Below, one piece after another: positions 1-7,529 of a DNA stretch of 64,000 nt. The translations under genes were made by a program, and so were the position numbers. The first letter of the stretch is position 1. The number at the start of each line of letters is the position of its first letter. Source of the DNA: Vescimonas sanitatis (GTDB lineage: Bacteria > Bacillota > Clostridia > Oscillospirales > Oscillospiraceae); contig NZ_JBMGPW010000006.1 of assembly GCF_049060325.1 (NCBI RefSeq), positions 1 through 64,000 of the forward strand, given 5' to 3'. Below the pieces are notes generated by a model that made no database searches, had not been told where the DNA came from, and was given only the letters and a program-made list of their open reading frames with translations.

Positions 1-719
1 TGCCCGCGTACCGCAGCAAGAAGATAGAGGTGTTTTGCAATCAGGAAATCTCCTCATTGGCACGGAAGATCTTGGCATCGCCAGACATGACAGGGCTGTG
101 CGTGCTTCTGGTTCTGAATACAGGGCTGCGCCTTGGTGAGATCTGCGCTCTGCGCAAAAGCGACATTGACTACCGCTCCGGCTTTCTGCGAATTGAGCGC
201 TCGGCTGCCCGTGTACGCGATGCTTCCGGGACACATCTGGTGGTGCAATCCCCGAAAAGCGGCAGTTCTGTGCGTCTTGTAGCCATTCCCAATGATATGC
301 TGGAATTGCTGAAAGCGACCACCCAGAGCATTCAGAGAGACAATTATCTGCTGACCAACACGGACACGCCGATGGAACCGCGCACACTGCAATACCGATA
401 CCGGAAGCTGCTGGAACGCTGCGGTATCCGCTATCGGAATTTTCACGCCCTCCGACATACCTACGCGACAAGGTGCATGGAGAATGGTGTGGACATCAAG
501 AGCCTCAGTGAGCTTTTGGGCCACGCTGATGTTCGGACGACATTGCAGACGTATATCCATTCTTCTCTGGCCCATAAAAGGCAGGCTGTTCAGAGCATAT
601 GTTTCTTACCCATGGAAGGGGCGGGCAGCGTTTTAATTCCGTCAAAAAATCCGTCAGAGATCTCAGCAATTACCGTGCCGCCAAGCAAAACAGGGACTTG
701 TTTCGTGAATTGTATATGA
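1..719 (+). CDS. Tyrosine recombinase (integrase), C-terminal part, cut by window start
   Basis: The reading frame is open from the left edge (codons begin at base 3), so the true start lies outside the window. The visible protein is the catalytic domain of a phage/ICE-type integrase: first arginine in NTGLRLGE, HxxR box in HALRHT, the second histidine in LLGHADV, and the nucleophilic tyrosine in LQTYIHSS. It cuts and rejoins att DNA for element integration and excision. After the tyrosine there is an unusual tail of about 45 residues without similarity I recognise, so the 3' end may be rearranged. A strong terminator follows. It resembles the complete integrase at 58792-60207 in motifs but is a different protein, suggesting a second element to the left. 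Confidence 0.85.
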   Translation, partial: PAYRSKKIEVFCNQEISSLARKILASPDMTGLCVLLVLNTGLRLGEICALRKSDIDYRSGFLRIERSAARVRDASGTHLVVQSPKSGSSVRLVAIPNDMLELLKATTQSIQRDNYLLTNTDTPMEPRTLQYRYRKLLERCGIRYRNFHALRHTYATRCMENGVDIKSLSELLGHADVRTTLQTYIHSSLAHKRQAVQSICFLPMEGAGSVLIPSKNPSEISAITVPPSKTGTCFVNCI

Positions 720-747
720 TTTACGAAAAACGAGCTTTTCCTCATGC

Positions 748-777
748 AGCCGTAGGCACAGATGCCTACGGCTTTTT
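748..777 (+). terminator. Intrinsic terminator after the integrase
   Basis: Perfect 11-bp stem AGCCGTAGGCA / TGCCTACGGCT with a 4-nt loop, followed by TTTTT. It sits 28 bases behind the integrase stop. Confidence 0.8.
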
Positions 778-791
778 GTTGGATACGGAAA

Positions 792-1027
792 CCACCGGCT
801 CTGCCGGTGGAGGCATCCCGTAAAAGCTTTAGCTTTAAGCATCGAGCGAAGCGAGCTACAAGTAGAAGTCTTGATAAAAGAATTAGCCACAAGTAGAACA
901 TAAATCGCCCGTTTACGGGCTGTAGGGCAGAAAATGCAAGTGAAATAAAATTCAGTGCCCCTTGAGGGGCTTGCCAGTAATAGGCCCTTATAGGGCCAAA
1001 TCAAACCTCCGGCTTAGCCGGAGGTTA
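792..1027. other. Gene-free stretch with a series of short perfect hairpins
   Basis: No convincing gene lies between 720 and 1091. The stretch holds separate perfect stem-loops: CCACCGGC/GCCGGTGG (792-810), GCCCG/CGGGC near 908-921, GCCCC/GGGGC near 957-971, GGCCC/GGGCC near 982-996 and AACCTCCGGC/GCCGGAGGTT near 1005-1027. The last ones lack U-tracts and so are not simple terminators. It could be a structured RNA, an oriT-type region or a remnant of one; nothing in the sequence decides. Confidence 0.5.
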
Positions 1028-1091
1028 TGATTTTGCAGGCAAGGCGCGATCCGGCTTGCTGCGTCGTGAACAAGGGCTAATCATCCTGTTA

Positions 1092-1673
1092 TCAAGACCG
1101 TCTGGGATAGAACCGCTCGCCGACCCACTCTGCGGTCAGCTCTTTCGGATGCAAGACCAGCGTGGGCGTATGGCTTTCCACAGCAAAAGCAAAGGCTCTG
1201 TTTTCCACACTGTCCGTTGCTGACAAGTCCGTATCATGAACACATAGTACCACATCGGCAAGGTCGATGATCTTCCTATAGGCTTGCAGCTGTGCATCCG
1301 GCGTACCCACGGGACACACGACCGAAATATGGGTGCATTTTTCCAGCATAGTAAAATAGCGTTCCCGCAGATACGGCGCCCACTTTGTGGCTTGTTCCTC
1401 ATGTGGTGTATAGCAGAAAAGCATCAGGCCTTGGTCGGTGGTTTCCCGCAGACCATTGACGATTTCGGCTGCGTAAAGACCTACGCCGCAGTCGCAGGCG
1501 GTCAGAAACTGTGTCACACCGCGCTGGCGCAGCGCCATAACCTGCTGCGCCAGTTCGATTTTCATTTTCCGGCAGCCACTATCTTCTTCATCAAACCCCC
1601 ATGGAAAGCGCATGGGTGCTTGCCCTATGACTGCACAACGGTATATACGGCAGCCTTCTTCCAAAGCAGTCAC
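1092..1673 (-). CDS. SLOG-family protein (DUF1273-like)
   Basis: Protein of about 190 residues with the Rossmann-like nucleotide-binding fold of the SLOG/DUF1273 group: AVIGQAP near the N-terminus, a glycine-rich turn in TACDCGVGLYAAEIV, and LADVVLCVHD further on. SLOG proteins are thought to bind nucleotide-derived ligands and often sit in mobile elements; the exact role is unknown. The start is uncertain. The frame is open to a TTG at 1730, but that would place a large palindrome (1686-1717) inside the gene, so GTG at 1673 or TTG at 1664 (with GAGGG upstream) is more likely. It is transcribed divergently from the XRE regulator at 1777, with the palindrome between them. Confidence 0.7.
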   Translation of the reverse strand: MTALEEGCRIYRCAVIGQAPMRFPWGFDEEDSGCRKMKIELAQQVMALRQRGVTQFLTACDCGVGLYAAEIVNGLRETTDQGLMLFCYTPHEEQATKWAPYLRERYFTMLEKCTHISVVCPVGTPDAQLQAYRKIIDLADVVLCVHDTDLSATDSVENRAFAFAVESHTPTLVLHPKELTAEWVGERFYPRRS

Positions 1674-1685
1674 ACCCTCACAAAG

Positions 1686-1717
1686 ATTATTGTCGCAATA
1701 AATAATGCGACAATAAT
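1686..1717. promoter_or_regulatory. 12-bp inverted repeat between SLOG and XRE genes (putative operator)
   Basis: Perfect arms ATTATTGTCGCA and TGCGACAATAAT separated by 8 bases. It lies in the divergent intergenic region, 60 bases before the XRE start, which is the expected place for an autoregulatory operator. The link to the XRE protein is inference. Confidence 0.6.
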
Positions 1718-1776
1718 TATTAAAATGCAACGATTTTCCAAAGTATAATAAACGAAAAATCTAAGGTGGTGAAGTT

Positions 1777-2139
1777 GTGACAGATATTCTTGAAATCATC
1801 AAGCAGAATCGTGAGGCACGGGGATGGTCGGAATATCAGCTTGCTGAACGCTCTGGCCTGCCACAGTCTACCATCTCCTCGTGGTATAAAAAATCTATGA
1901 CGCCATCGTTTGCATCGCTTGAGAAGATCTGCGAAGCTTTCGGTGTTACATTGTCGCAATTCTTTGCGCAGGACGACATTCGTGTGGCTCTGACTCCCGC
2001 GCAGCGTGAGATGTTGGATAAATGGAATTGCCTGACATCCGCGCAGCAAGCAGCGTTGGCAGCACTCATGGATACGATGATATGCAATCATGCCGCAACA
2101 CGAGACGATCTTCTTCTGATTGATGATAGAGGAAGATAG
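1777..2139 (+). CDS. XRE-family transcriptional regulator
   Basis: A 120-residue protein starting with GTG at 1777, preceded by AAGGTGGTG. Residues about 5-60 form a classic Cro/C1 helix-turn-helix: YQLAERSGLPQSTISSWY is the HTH core and KICEAFGVTLSQFF the fourth/fifth helices. The C-terminal half (LTPAQREMLDKW, then alanine-rich helices) is probably for dimerisation. It faces away from the SLOG gene and probably controls the shared region through the palindrome at 1686-1717. Such pairs are frequent in mobile elements of Clostridia. The target is not known. Confidence 0.85.
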   Translation: MTDILEIIKQNREARGWSEYQLAERSGLPQSTISSWYKKSMTPSFASLEKICEAFGVTLSQFFAQDDIRVALTPAQREMLDKWNCLTSAQQAALAALMDTMICNHAATRDDLLLIDDRGR

Positions 2140-2462
2140 CTGATCGACCAGCCGGTTCAATATCTTCAATGCGCTCCAAAATCCTTTGAGGGAATTAAAG
2201 AAGCTCTGACAAATGTGTATCAAACAGACGTGGAGATTTCCACGTCTGTTTTTCTATCCGGTAACAAGGGAAAACTACGGTAGATACAGGGCGTCCGTTG
2301 ACAATCCTGTGCGGTTAGGGTATGTCTCTTTCGTGAGCGGCGACCGCACTCCTTTACCTGGCTCGCTTTTCCTGATAAAATTTAAAATAATTTGAAAAAT
2401 ATGTAATATTGGCTCCTAAAAAGGTAGTTAATAGATAAGAGGAAAAGGAGGATCGCCGCCAT
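2140..2462. other. Intergenic stretch with one terminator
   Basis: An open frame without start codon runs from 2142 to 2283 (ends GNKGKLR) and may be a gene remnant, but I do not recognise it. The only clear element is the terminator at 2222-2253. Just before the sigma gene the DNA becomes AT-rich, but I see no confident promoter. Confidence 0.4.
2222..2253 (+). terminator. Intrinsic terminator downstream of the XRE gene
   Basis: 12-bp perfect stem AAACAGACGTGG / CCACGTCTGTTT, 6-nt loop, then further T residues. Confidence 0.75.
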
Positions 2463-3017
2463 ATGGATGACAAACAAATTATACGCCTGTTTTTTGAGCG
2501 CTCAGAGCAGGCCATCACTGAACTGTCCCAAAAATACGGCGACCTGTGCATGAAAATCGCCAGAAGCATTCTGAATGATCATCAGGACGCGGAAGAATGT
2601 GTGAACGACGCCTATCTTGGCGCATGGAACAGTATTCCTCCTCAATCCCCCGACCCGCTGAGATCCTACATCTGCCGTATCGTTCGCAACCGCTCTTTGA
2701 AGAAGCTCCGTACCAATTCCGCGATAAAGCGGGGCAGCCAATTTGAGGTCTCACTATCCGAACTGGAGGACTGTATCCCCGACAGCTCCATGGATGAGCA
2801 GCTCTCGATAAGTGAACTATCTGCGCAGATCAACGCATTTCTCGCTGTCTTGCCCAAAGATGACAGACTCATGTTTGTGAAACGCTACTGGTTCTCAGAA
2901 TCAATATCCGAGCTGGCTGACGCATTTGGCATCACCGAGAACAACGTGTCTGTCCGGCTCAGCAGAATACGCGGGAAACTACATCAATACCTGAATCGTA
3001 AGGAGGCAAACATATAA
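2463..3017 (+). CDS. ECF-type RNA polymerase sigma factor
   Basis: 184 residues, the usual length of an extracytoplasmic-function sigma factor. Region 2 is visible at about residues 10-75 (KIARSILNDHQDAEECVNDAY, then LRSYICRIVRNRSL) and region 4 at about 125-178 (LPKDDRLMFVKRYWF, SISELADAFGITENNVSVRL). A strong AAAAGGAGG lies upstream, 11 bases from the ATG. The stop codon overlaps the start of the next gene by one base, so the two are translationally coupled. The next gene encodes a membrane protein of the anti-sigma type, and the pair is likely a cell-envelope signalling unit. The signal is unknown. Confidence 0.9.
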   Translation: MDDKQIIRLFFERSEQAITELSQKYGDLCMKIARSILNDHQDAEECVNDAYLGAWNSIPPQSPDPLRSYICRIVRNRSLKKLRTNSAIKRGSQFEVSLSELEDCIPDSSMDEQLSISELSAQINAFLAVLPKDDRLMFVKRYWFSESISELADAFGITENNVSVRLSRIRGKLHQYLNRKEANI

Positions 3018-4405
3018 TGGATCGGAAAACCGACAAGCTGGTGTCAGCCATCGGAGATATTGACACCGTATACCTGGAAGAAGCCCTCGACTTTAACCGC
3101 ACAAATGCAGGCCGGAGAAAACGCACCCGCTTTCCCAAATTATCTGCCGCGTGTGCGGCGGTGCTGATCATACTGGGCGTATCCGTGACCGCCTTCGCCA
3201 TCAGCCGAATACCGCTGTCGTGGCGCGACATCTTTTCCTCCGGTCAGACCGTCATCGGTGACGCAGACGAGGCATCGGTGATCTCCCAACAGCAACCGCA
3301 GGCCGCAGCCACGGAAGAACTGCAGATCAAGGTGGAAAAGGTGATCTCTGATGAACGAGCCCTTTATCTTCTCTATTCCGTAAAGGCAAATGAGGGAGCC
3401 GTCCTTGACCAAACAGGGAAATTTGCCGACTTCGAGCTGTATTTTCCCGGTAAGATGATGTCCGGCGCTTATGTGTCTCGCTTTTTGGAGCGGAAGGCGG
3501 GCGTACTGGAGAATGAATTGGAGGGCGTCGTATACGCCGACTGGCAGCCGGGCGACAGTGCCAACGGCCTTGTGATGAGTCTCACCAACTGGCAGGAGCA
3601 AGAACTGTTCAAGGATGTAAAGGTAGACTTCAACGTGGCGGAAATGGTGGAAAATACCGGTGAAAACGCCAACTTACCGCAATGTCTGGATAGCTTCGCC
3701 AACGGAACATCACGGTATCGGTGGCAGCCAGGCGATGCGGAGGTAAAACTACCCTACGGCGGCGCGTCCATCTGCAATGCCGGTTGGGAAAACGGTGTAC
3801 TCCAACTGGTCATGAAGGGCCCGGCGGAGGAGAACGAATGGACAGCCCCGGAGAACTGGTATTTCATCGACACACGGACGGGTGCTGTCATTTATCCGGA
3901 TCCCAGCGTTCATTTCAGCCCCCCTTCCGCGTTTGACCCCGATGCGACCGATGCCGACTGGTGCTATATTTGGGAGTTTGTGACCATTGATAAGGAGGCA
4001 CTTCCTTACCTTGAAATGCACTGGGGCGGAAAGGAGATATATACCACTGTGTTGCCGGGAAAATGGAAGGTCACTCTGGAGGAAACGCCCGTTACCATTG
4101 CGAGCGAGGTGCTGGCAGAGAACGTGCCCCTGACCTATGGCGGGGAGGAACTGACGGCGGAGCGGATCGAGTGCTCCAAGCTGTCCGTGGCAGTGTATTT
4201 CGCCGACTATGTGGACTCTACCACCGGCATTCTCGGCGCGTTCAGGGTATTTGACGCGGACGGCAAACCTATCCCCTGCGATTGGAGCTTCACAGCCGAC
4301 CAAGCCGACGATAGTTGCATGATTTGGACACGGTTTGACGAGCCAATCGAGCCTGAATGCATCTGCCGGTTAACGTTCAACGGGGAGACCGTGTTTGAAA
4401 GATAG
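3017..4405 (+). CDS. Membrane-anchored anti-sigma-like protein (DUF4179-type)
   Basis: 462 residues. A short cytoplasmic part (about 1-38, rich in charged residues) would bind the sigma factor. One membrane segment follows at about 40-62 (AACAAVLIILGVSVTAFAI), then a large extracytoplasmic region of about 400 residues, rich in beta-type sequence and tryptophan. This layout and the one-base overlap with the ECF sigma gene match the clostridial DUF4179 proteins encoded behind ECF sigma factors. The expected role is to hold the sigma factor at the membrane until an envelope signal arrives; that is inference from context. No protease motif or enzyme signature is visible in the external part. Confidence 0.75.
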   Translation: MDRKTDKLVSAIGDIDTVYLEEALDFNRTNAGRRKRTRFPKLSAACAAVLIILGVSVTAFAISRIPLSWRDIFSSGQTVIGDADEASVISQQQPQAAATEELQIKVEKVISDERALYLLYSVKANEGAVLDQTGKFADFELYFPGKMMSGAYVSRFLERKAGVLENELEGVVYADWQPGDSANGLVMSLTNWQEQELFKDVKVDFNVAEMVENTGENANLPQCLDSFANGTSRYRWQPGDAEVKLPYGGASICNAGWENGVLQLVMKGPAEENEWTAPENWYFIDTRTGAVIYPDPSVHFSPPSAFDPDATDADWCYIWEFVTIDKEALPYLEMHWGGKEIYTTVLPGKWKVTLEETPVTIASEVLAENVPLTYGGEELTAERIECSKLSVAVYFADYVDSTTGILGAFRVFDADGKPIPCDWSFTADQADDSCMIWTRFDEPIEPECICRLTFNGETVFER

Positions 4406-4469
4406 GCGTTTCGCATTCGATTGCAGTGATTATTATTCCTTTTTGCCAAGAATTAGAAAGGGGGTGTTT

Positions 4470-4523
4470 ATGCTCGACACGAATGTAGGTTTAATCGCTG
4501 ATGATAAGAATACACGCATCTGA
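4470..4523 (+). CDS. Possible 17-residue leader peptide
   Basis: An ATG at 4470 is preceded by AAAGGGGGTG, a stronger ribosome-binding site than that of the following gene (4545). It encodes 17 residues ending NTRI, then a stop. It may be a leader peptide or chance. Confidence 0.25.
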   Translation: MLDTNVGLIADDKNTRI

Positions 4524-4544
4524 TAGAATGAGAAAGTAGTAATT

Positions 4545-5129
4545 ATGACAATGAAGATCAAGCGATTTTTCAGTTCTATTTTGACAGCAGTTTTGGTTCT
4601 CTCGATATGTTCTGTTTCGGCCTTTGCTGTTACCTCGGAAGACACCCAGAATTGCGTTGTCAACGATGATAATCCGTTCGCCATTGTGATCCGCGATGCC
4701 GACGGGAATATTGTCGAAACCTATTATCAGACACGCACACTATACGTCAACGGGACTCAGTATAATATTCCCGCAGGCGGAACTTTGACAACGTATCAGT
4801 ACGATACCTCAATTGCGTTTTTTGCGGGATTTTACTTTATCCATCCCGATTATAACGGCTACGCTACAACTCGAAATAGAAGCGTAACCGTAACCATTAG
4901 AAATGCTTCCTCTGTCGGCGGTACAAGGCATTCCGTATACACAGGCACATTCAGCACCAATGAGGAAAGCAACACAAGTAGTGCATACTATGAAAGTGGT
5001 ATTCAAGCGGGTTGCTCGTGCATTTCAATCAATAAGATGTCGGATTCTTCCAGGTCTTTTTACGATGCCGTGTATAAGAATAATAGCACCAGTTCGATGA
5101 CGATTTCGCTTCTCGTGGGCAGAGATTAA
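4545..5129 (+). CDS. Secreted protein of unknown function
   Basis: 194 residues with a clear signal peptide: MTMKIKRFFS, a hydrophobic core TAVLVLSICSVSAF, and a likely cleavage after AFA near residue 28. The mature part of about 165 residues is rich in Ser, Thr, Asn and Tyr, with beta-strand character and two nearby cysteines (GCSC). No family is recognised. The ribosome-binding site is weak (AGAAAG), and the second methionine at residue 3 is an alternative start. It follows the ECF sigma/anti-sigma pair in the same direction after 139 bases and may be a target of that system; this is inference only. Confidence 0.6.
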   Translation: MTMKIKRFFSSILTAVLVLSICSVSAFAVTSEDTQNCVVNDDNPFAIVIRDADGNIVETYYQTRTLYVNGTQYNIPAGGTLTTYQYDTSIAFFAGFYFIHPDYNGYATTRNRSVTVTIRNASSVGGTRHSVYTGTFSTNEESNTSSAYYESGIQAGCSCISINKMSDSSRSFYDAVYKNNSTSSMTISLLVGRD

Positions 5130-5438
5130 ACAGTGGTAAGATTTATTCAATGAGCAAGAACAGCGTGGGCGGGGTTTGCCAGTCGGTCTGACTGCATGGT
5201 TCGCAATGCAGCCTATTACATATTATTATGAATGGATAAGCCGGTTCTCGCGGCGAAGAAGCGTTTTCCACCTGTACGCCCCGGCAGCTTTCCGCTACAA
5301 TGGCCTTGTTTGAGGTCATTAGGCATTGAGGACGGAGCAGAGCAGGCGCGGGATGGGCGATCATGTCCAGCGGAGCATATCAGCGTGGCCATGACCCCGA
5401 CAAAATCTTGAAGGGGCGAAACGCAAATAAACCGATAA
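5130..5438. other. Intergenic stretch, nothing recognised
   Basis: Short overlapping open frames on both strands lack ribosome-binding sites and family features. I see no promoter or RNA structure here apart from the hairpin that follows at 5439. Confidence 0.4.
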
Positions 5439-5482
5439 AAAAAGATGAAGGGTGTATCAGCTGGTACATCCTTCATCTTTTT
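5439..5482 (-). terminator. Bidirectional intrinsic terminator
   Basis: 18-bp stem with one G-T wobble, arms AAAAAGATGAAGG and CCTTCATCTTTTT at the ends, 8-nt loop. It has A and T tracts on both sides, so it can act on either strand. It lies 2 bases behind the stop of the minus-strand gene at 5485. Confidence 0.75.
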
Positions 5483-5484
5483 CG

Positions 5485-5748
5485 CTATTCTTTTTTTGCT
5501 AATGTTTGCGTATGCAGGAACGCATCCATCAGCATTTTCCCATCCTCGCGGTCACTCCACCAGTACGGCCGCAGAAACAACAGAGCATTCTCCAGCCAAG
5601 CATAATCGTCCTTGGTCAATGTATGACTTTGAAGCCCTGCACTGATCCTGATATACGATTCTCTTACTTTGGAACTGGCATGGTCACGCACAAGATAGCC
5701 GTTGAGAAAGCCGGTGATGACAGATATTTCCTCATCCGTATAAAACAT
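5485..5748 (-). CDS. Small protein of unknown function
   Basis: 87 residues from ATG at 5748, chosen because AGGAGGGA lies 5 bases upstream; the frame continues further but without such a site. The protein is acidic and helical, starting MFYTDEEISVI and containing a tryptophan-rich segment (LRPYWWSDRED). There is no signal peptide or membrane segment. I do not recognise a family. It is a single-gene unit on the minus strand, ending in the terminator at 5439-5482. Confidence 0.65.
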   Translation of the reverse strand: MFYTDEEISVITGFLNGYLVRDHASSKVRESYIRISAGLQSHTLTKDDYAWLENALLFLRPYWWSDREDGKMLMDAFLHTQTLAKKE

Positions 5749-5998
5749 GGCGTCCCTCCTGAATTCAATCACACAGGACAGATTATAGCATATTTTCTTT
5801 GCGCCCACAAGCAGTCTTGTACAAACCGGGCTTCCTCTATGTCAAGGCTGCCTTGAAAAGTGCCGACGTACCGACTTTATGACAGTTTTGTGACACTTTC
5901 CCCGCACTTTTGCGGGGGAAGTCAGAGCCTTCTTCTGATATGATACGGACAAGGTTGATACACGACCTGAATACTTCAAAGAAGGAGCGTAATATACC

Positions 5999-6736
5999 AT
6001 GAAAAAGAAAACAGTTTGGAGCCTTTTACTGGCATTGGCAATGACGGTAACGGCCATCGGAGCATCGACTGCGGCATTTGCCGCTGCGCCCAATCAGGCA
6101 GAGCCGCAGACCCTCATCGCTACCGAAAACGAGGATGCCATTTGGGATCAGATCGAGGCACTGGAGGAAAAAAGCGATGCCGTATTCCAGAGAAATGAAG
6201 CACTGTGGGACAAGGTGGACGAGGCCTGCAATGCCCTGCCTGATGACTACGATTTCGAGGACTTTGACGAGGCAGCGTTCATCCGCAACATGACTACGCT
6301 GACGGAGGCGGAGAAGGAAACCCTTTTGAATGACATCAAGGAGCTGAACGAGCTGGATGCCCAGATGGAGAAGCTGTATGGGCAGTTGCCCGCCTGCGAC
6401 AATATGCCGCTTTACGAGAAGGCACTGGAAAAGGCCGATCCCAAGGTGCTGGACGAGATCGACACGCTGGAGCAGGAGTATGACCGCCTCTGCGAGAAGA
6501 ACGCCGATCTGTGGGACAAGGTGGACGAGGCTTACTTCAACCTGCCGGACAACTACGACTTCGACAACTACGATGAGACCACCTTCATCCGCAGCCTGAG
6601 CTTCCTGACCGACGCGGAAAAGGACGCGCTGATCGCCGACTACAACCGTCTGGTAGAGCTTGATAACCAGCTGTGCAAGCTGTACGATACCATTTGGGGC
6701 GATACCGGCTGCGAAAGCGGCATCTGCCCCTTTTGA
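5999..6736 (+). CDS. Secreted protein with two tandem helical repeats
   Basis: 245 residues. Signal peptide at 1-29 (MKKKTVWSLLLALAMTVTAI, cleavage near AFA). The mature part holds two copies of a module of about 90 residues, at 46-133 and 147-237. Each has NxALWDKV or NxDLWDKV, then LPDxYDF, then FIR, then LTxAEK and LDxQxxKLY. The modules are acidic and helical, with a CxxxxC near the end. The module also occurs in the N-terminal part of the TlpA-like lipoprotein at 38312-39385. The gene is 91 bases ahead of a two-component system in the same direction, so it may be a sensor partner or a target of that system. No known family is recognised. Confidence 0.75.
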   Translation: MKKKTVWSLLLALAMTVTAIGASTAAFAAAPNQAEPQTLIATENEDAIWDQIEALEEKSDAVFQRNEALWDKVDEACNALPDDYDFEDFDEAAFIRNMTTLTEAEKETLLNDIKELNELDAQMEKLYGQLPACDNMPLYEKALEKADPKVLDEIDTLEQEYDRLCEKNADLWDKVDEAYFNLPDNYDFDNYDETTFIRSLSFLTDAEKDALIADYNRLVELDNQLCKLYDTIWGDTGCESGICPF

Positions 6737-6827
6737 CGGCAAAGAGGTTTTCTGATATGATGAACTAAATACGACGCCGATGCTGCGCCTGTGCGCAGCA
6801 TTTGGCGCTGCTTTCTAGGAGGTCACC

Positions 6828-7529
6828 ATGGGACATTCCATCTATTTGGCGGACGATGAAAAGAGCATCCGGGAACTGCTCCATAGCTTTTTGGCGAGTG
6901 ACGGATATACTGTGCACTCCTTTGAAAGCGGTGACGCGCTGCTGGAGGCATTCCGTCAGGAGCCTGCGGAGCTGGTCATACTGGACATTATGATGCCCGG
7001 CACGGACGGCCTTACCGTGTGCCGGGAGCTTCGCGCTGTTTCCGACATTCCCATCATCCTGCTTACAGCCAAGGACAGCGAGCTGGACTACGTTATGGGC
7101 ATCAGTCAGGGCAGCGACGATTATCTCACCAAGCCCTTCCGTCCTACTATTCTGCTCATGAAGGTGAGAGCCCTGCTGCGCCGGGTGGAGATGGACAGGG
7201 GGAAAACAGCGGCGGCAGTAGATGAATTGCGCTATGGGGATCTCCGCTATTCCGCCACGGAAAATGCCGTCCTTTGCGGGAATACACCTGTTGCACTGAC
7301 CCAAACCGAACTGCGGCTGGTCAGCTATATGCTGAAGCAGCCGGAGAAAGCCTATTCCCGTGAGGAGTTACTTAACGCAGTATGGGGCTTCGACTCGGAG
7401 GTGGAGACCCGCGTGACCGATGAAACGCTGCGCCGTATCCGAAAAAAGCTGCTGCAAGCGGGCAGCACTGTCAGCGTAAGCACCATATGGGGCTTTGGCT
7501 ATAAGCTGAAAGGAGCGGAGCGCACATGA
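6828..7529 (+). CDS. OmpR/PhoB-family response regulator
   Basis: 233 residues. The receiver domain covers about 3-118, with acidic pocket D9/D10, phospho-acceptor D53 in LVILDIMMPG, conserved T in LLTAKD and K in YLTKPF. The C-terminal winged helix (about 135-230) has the usual ELRLVSYMLKQPEKAYSREELL and the recognition segment VTDETLRRIRKKL. A GGAGGTCACC ribosome-binding site precedes the ATG. The gene overlaps the kinase gene by 4 bases (ATGA), so both form one operon. Regulated genes are unknown; the repeat-protein gene just upstream is the nearest candidate. Confidence 0.93.
   Translation: MGHSIYLADDEKSIRELLHSFLASDGYTVHSFESGDALLEAFRQEPAELVILDIMMPGTDGLTVCRELRAVSDIPIILLTAKDSELDYVMGISQGSDDYLTKPFRPTILLMKVRALLRRVEMDRGKTAAAVDELRYGDLRYSATENAVLCGNTPVALTQTELRLVSYMLKQPEKAYSREELLNAVWGFDSEVETRVTDETLRRIRKKLLQAGSTVSVSTIWGFGYKLKGAERT

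Noticed and set aside
6026..6742. Minus-strand frame of 238 codons opposite the two-repeat protein
   Set aside because: It mirrors the repeats of the plus-strand gene, whose signal peptide and ribosome-binding site show it to be the real one.
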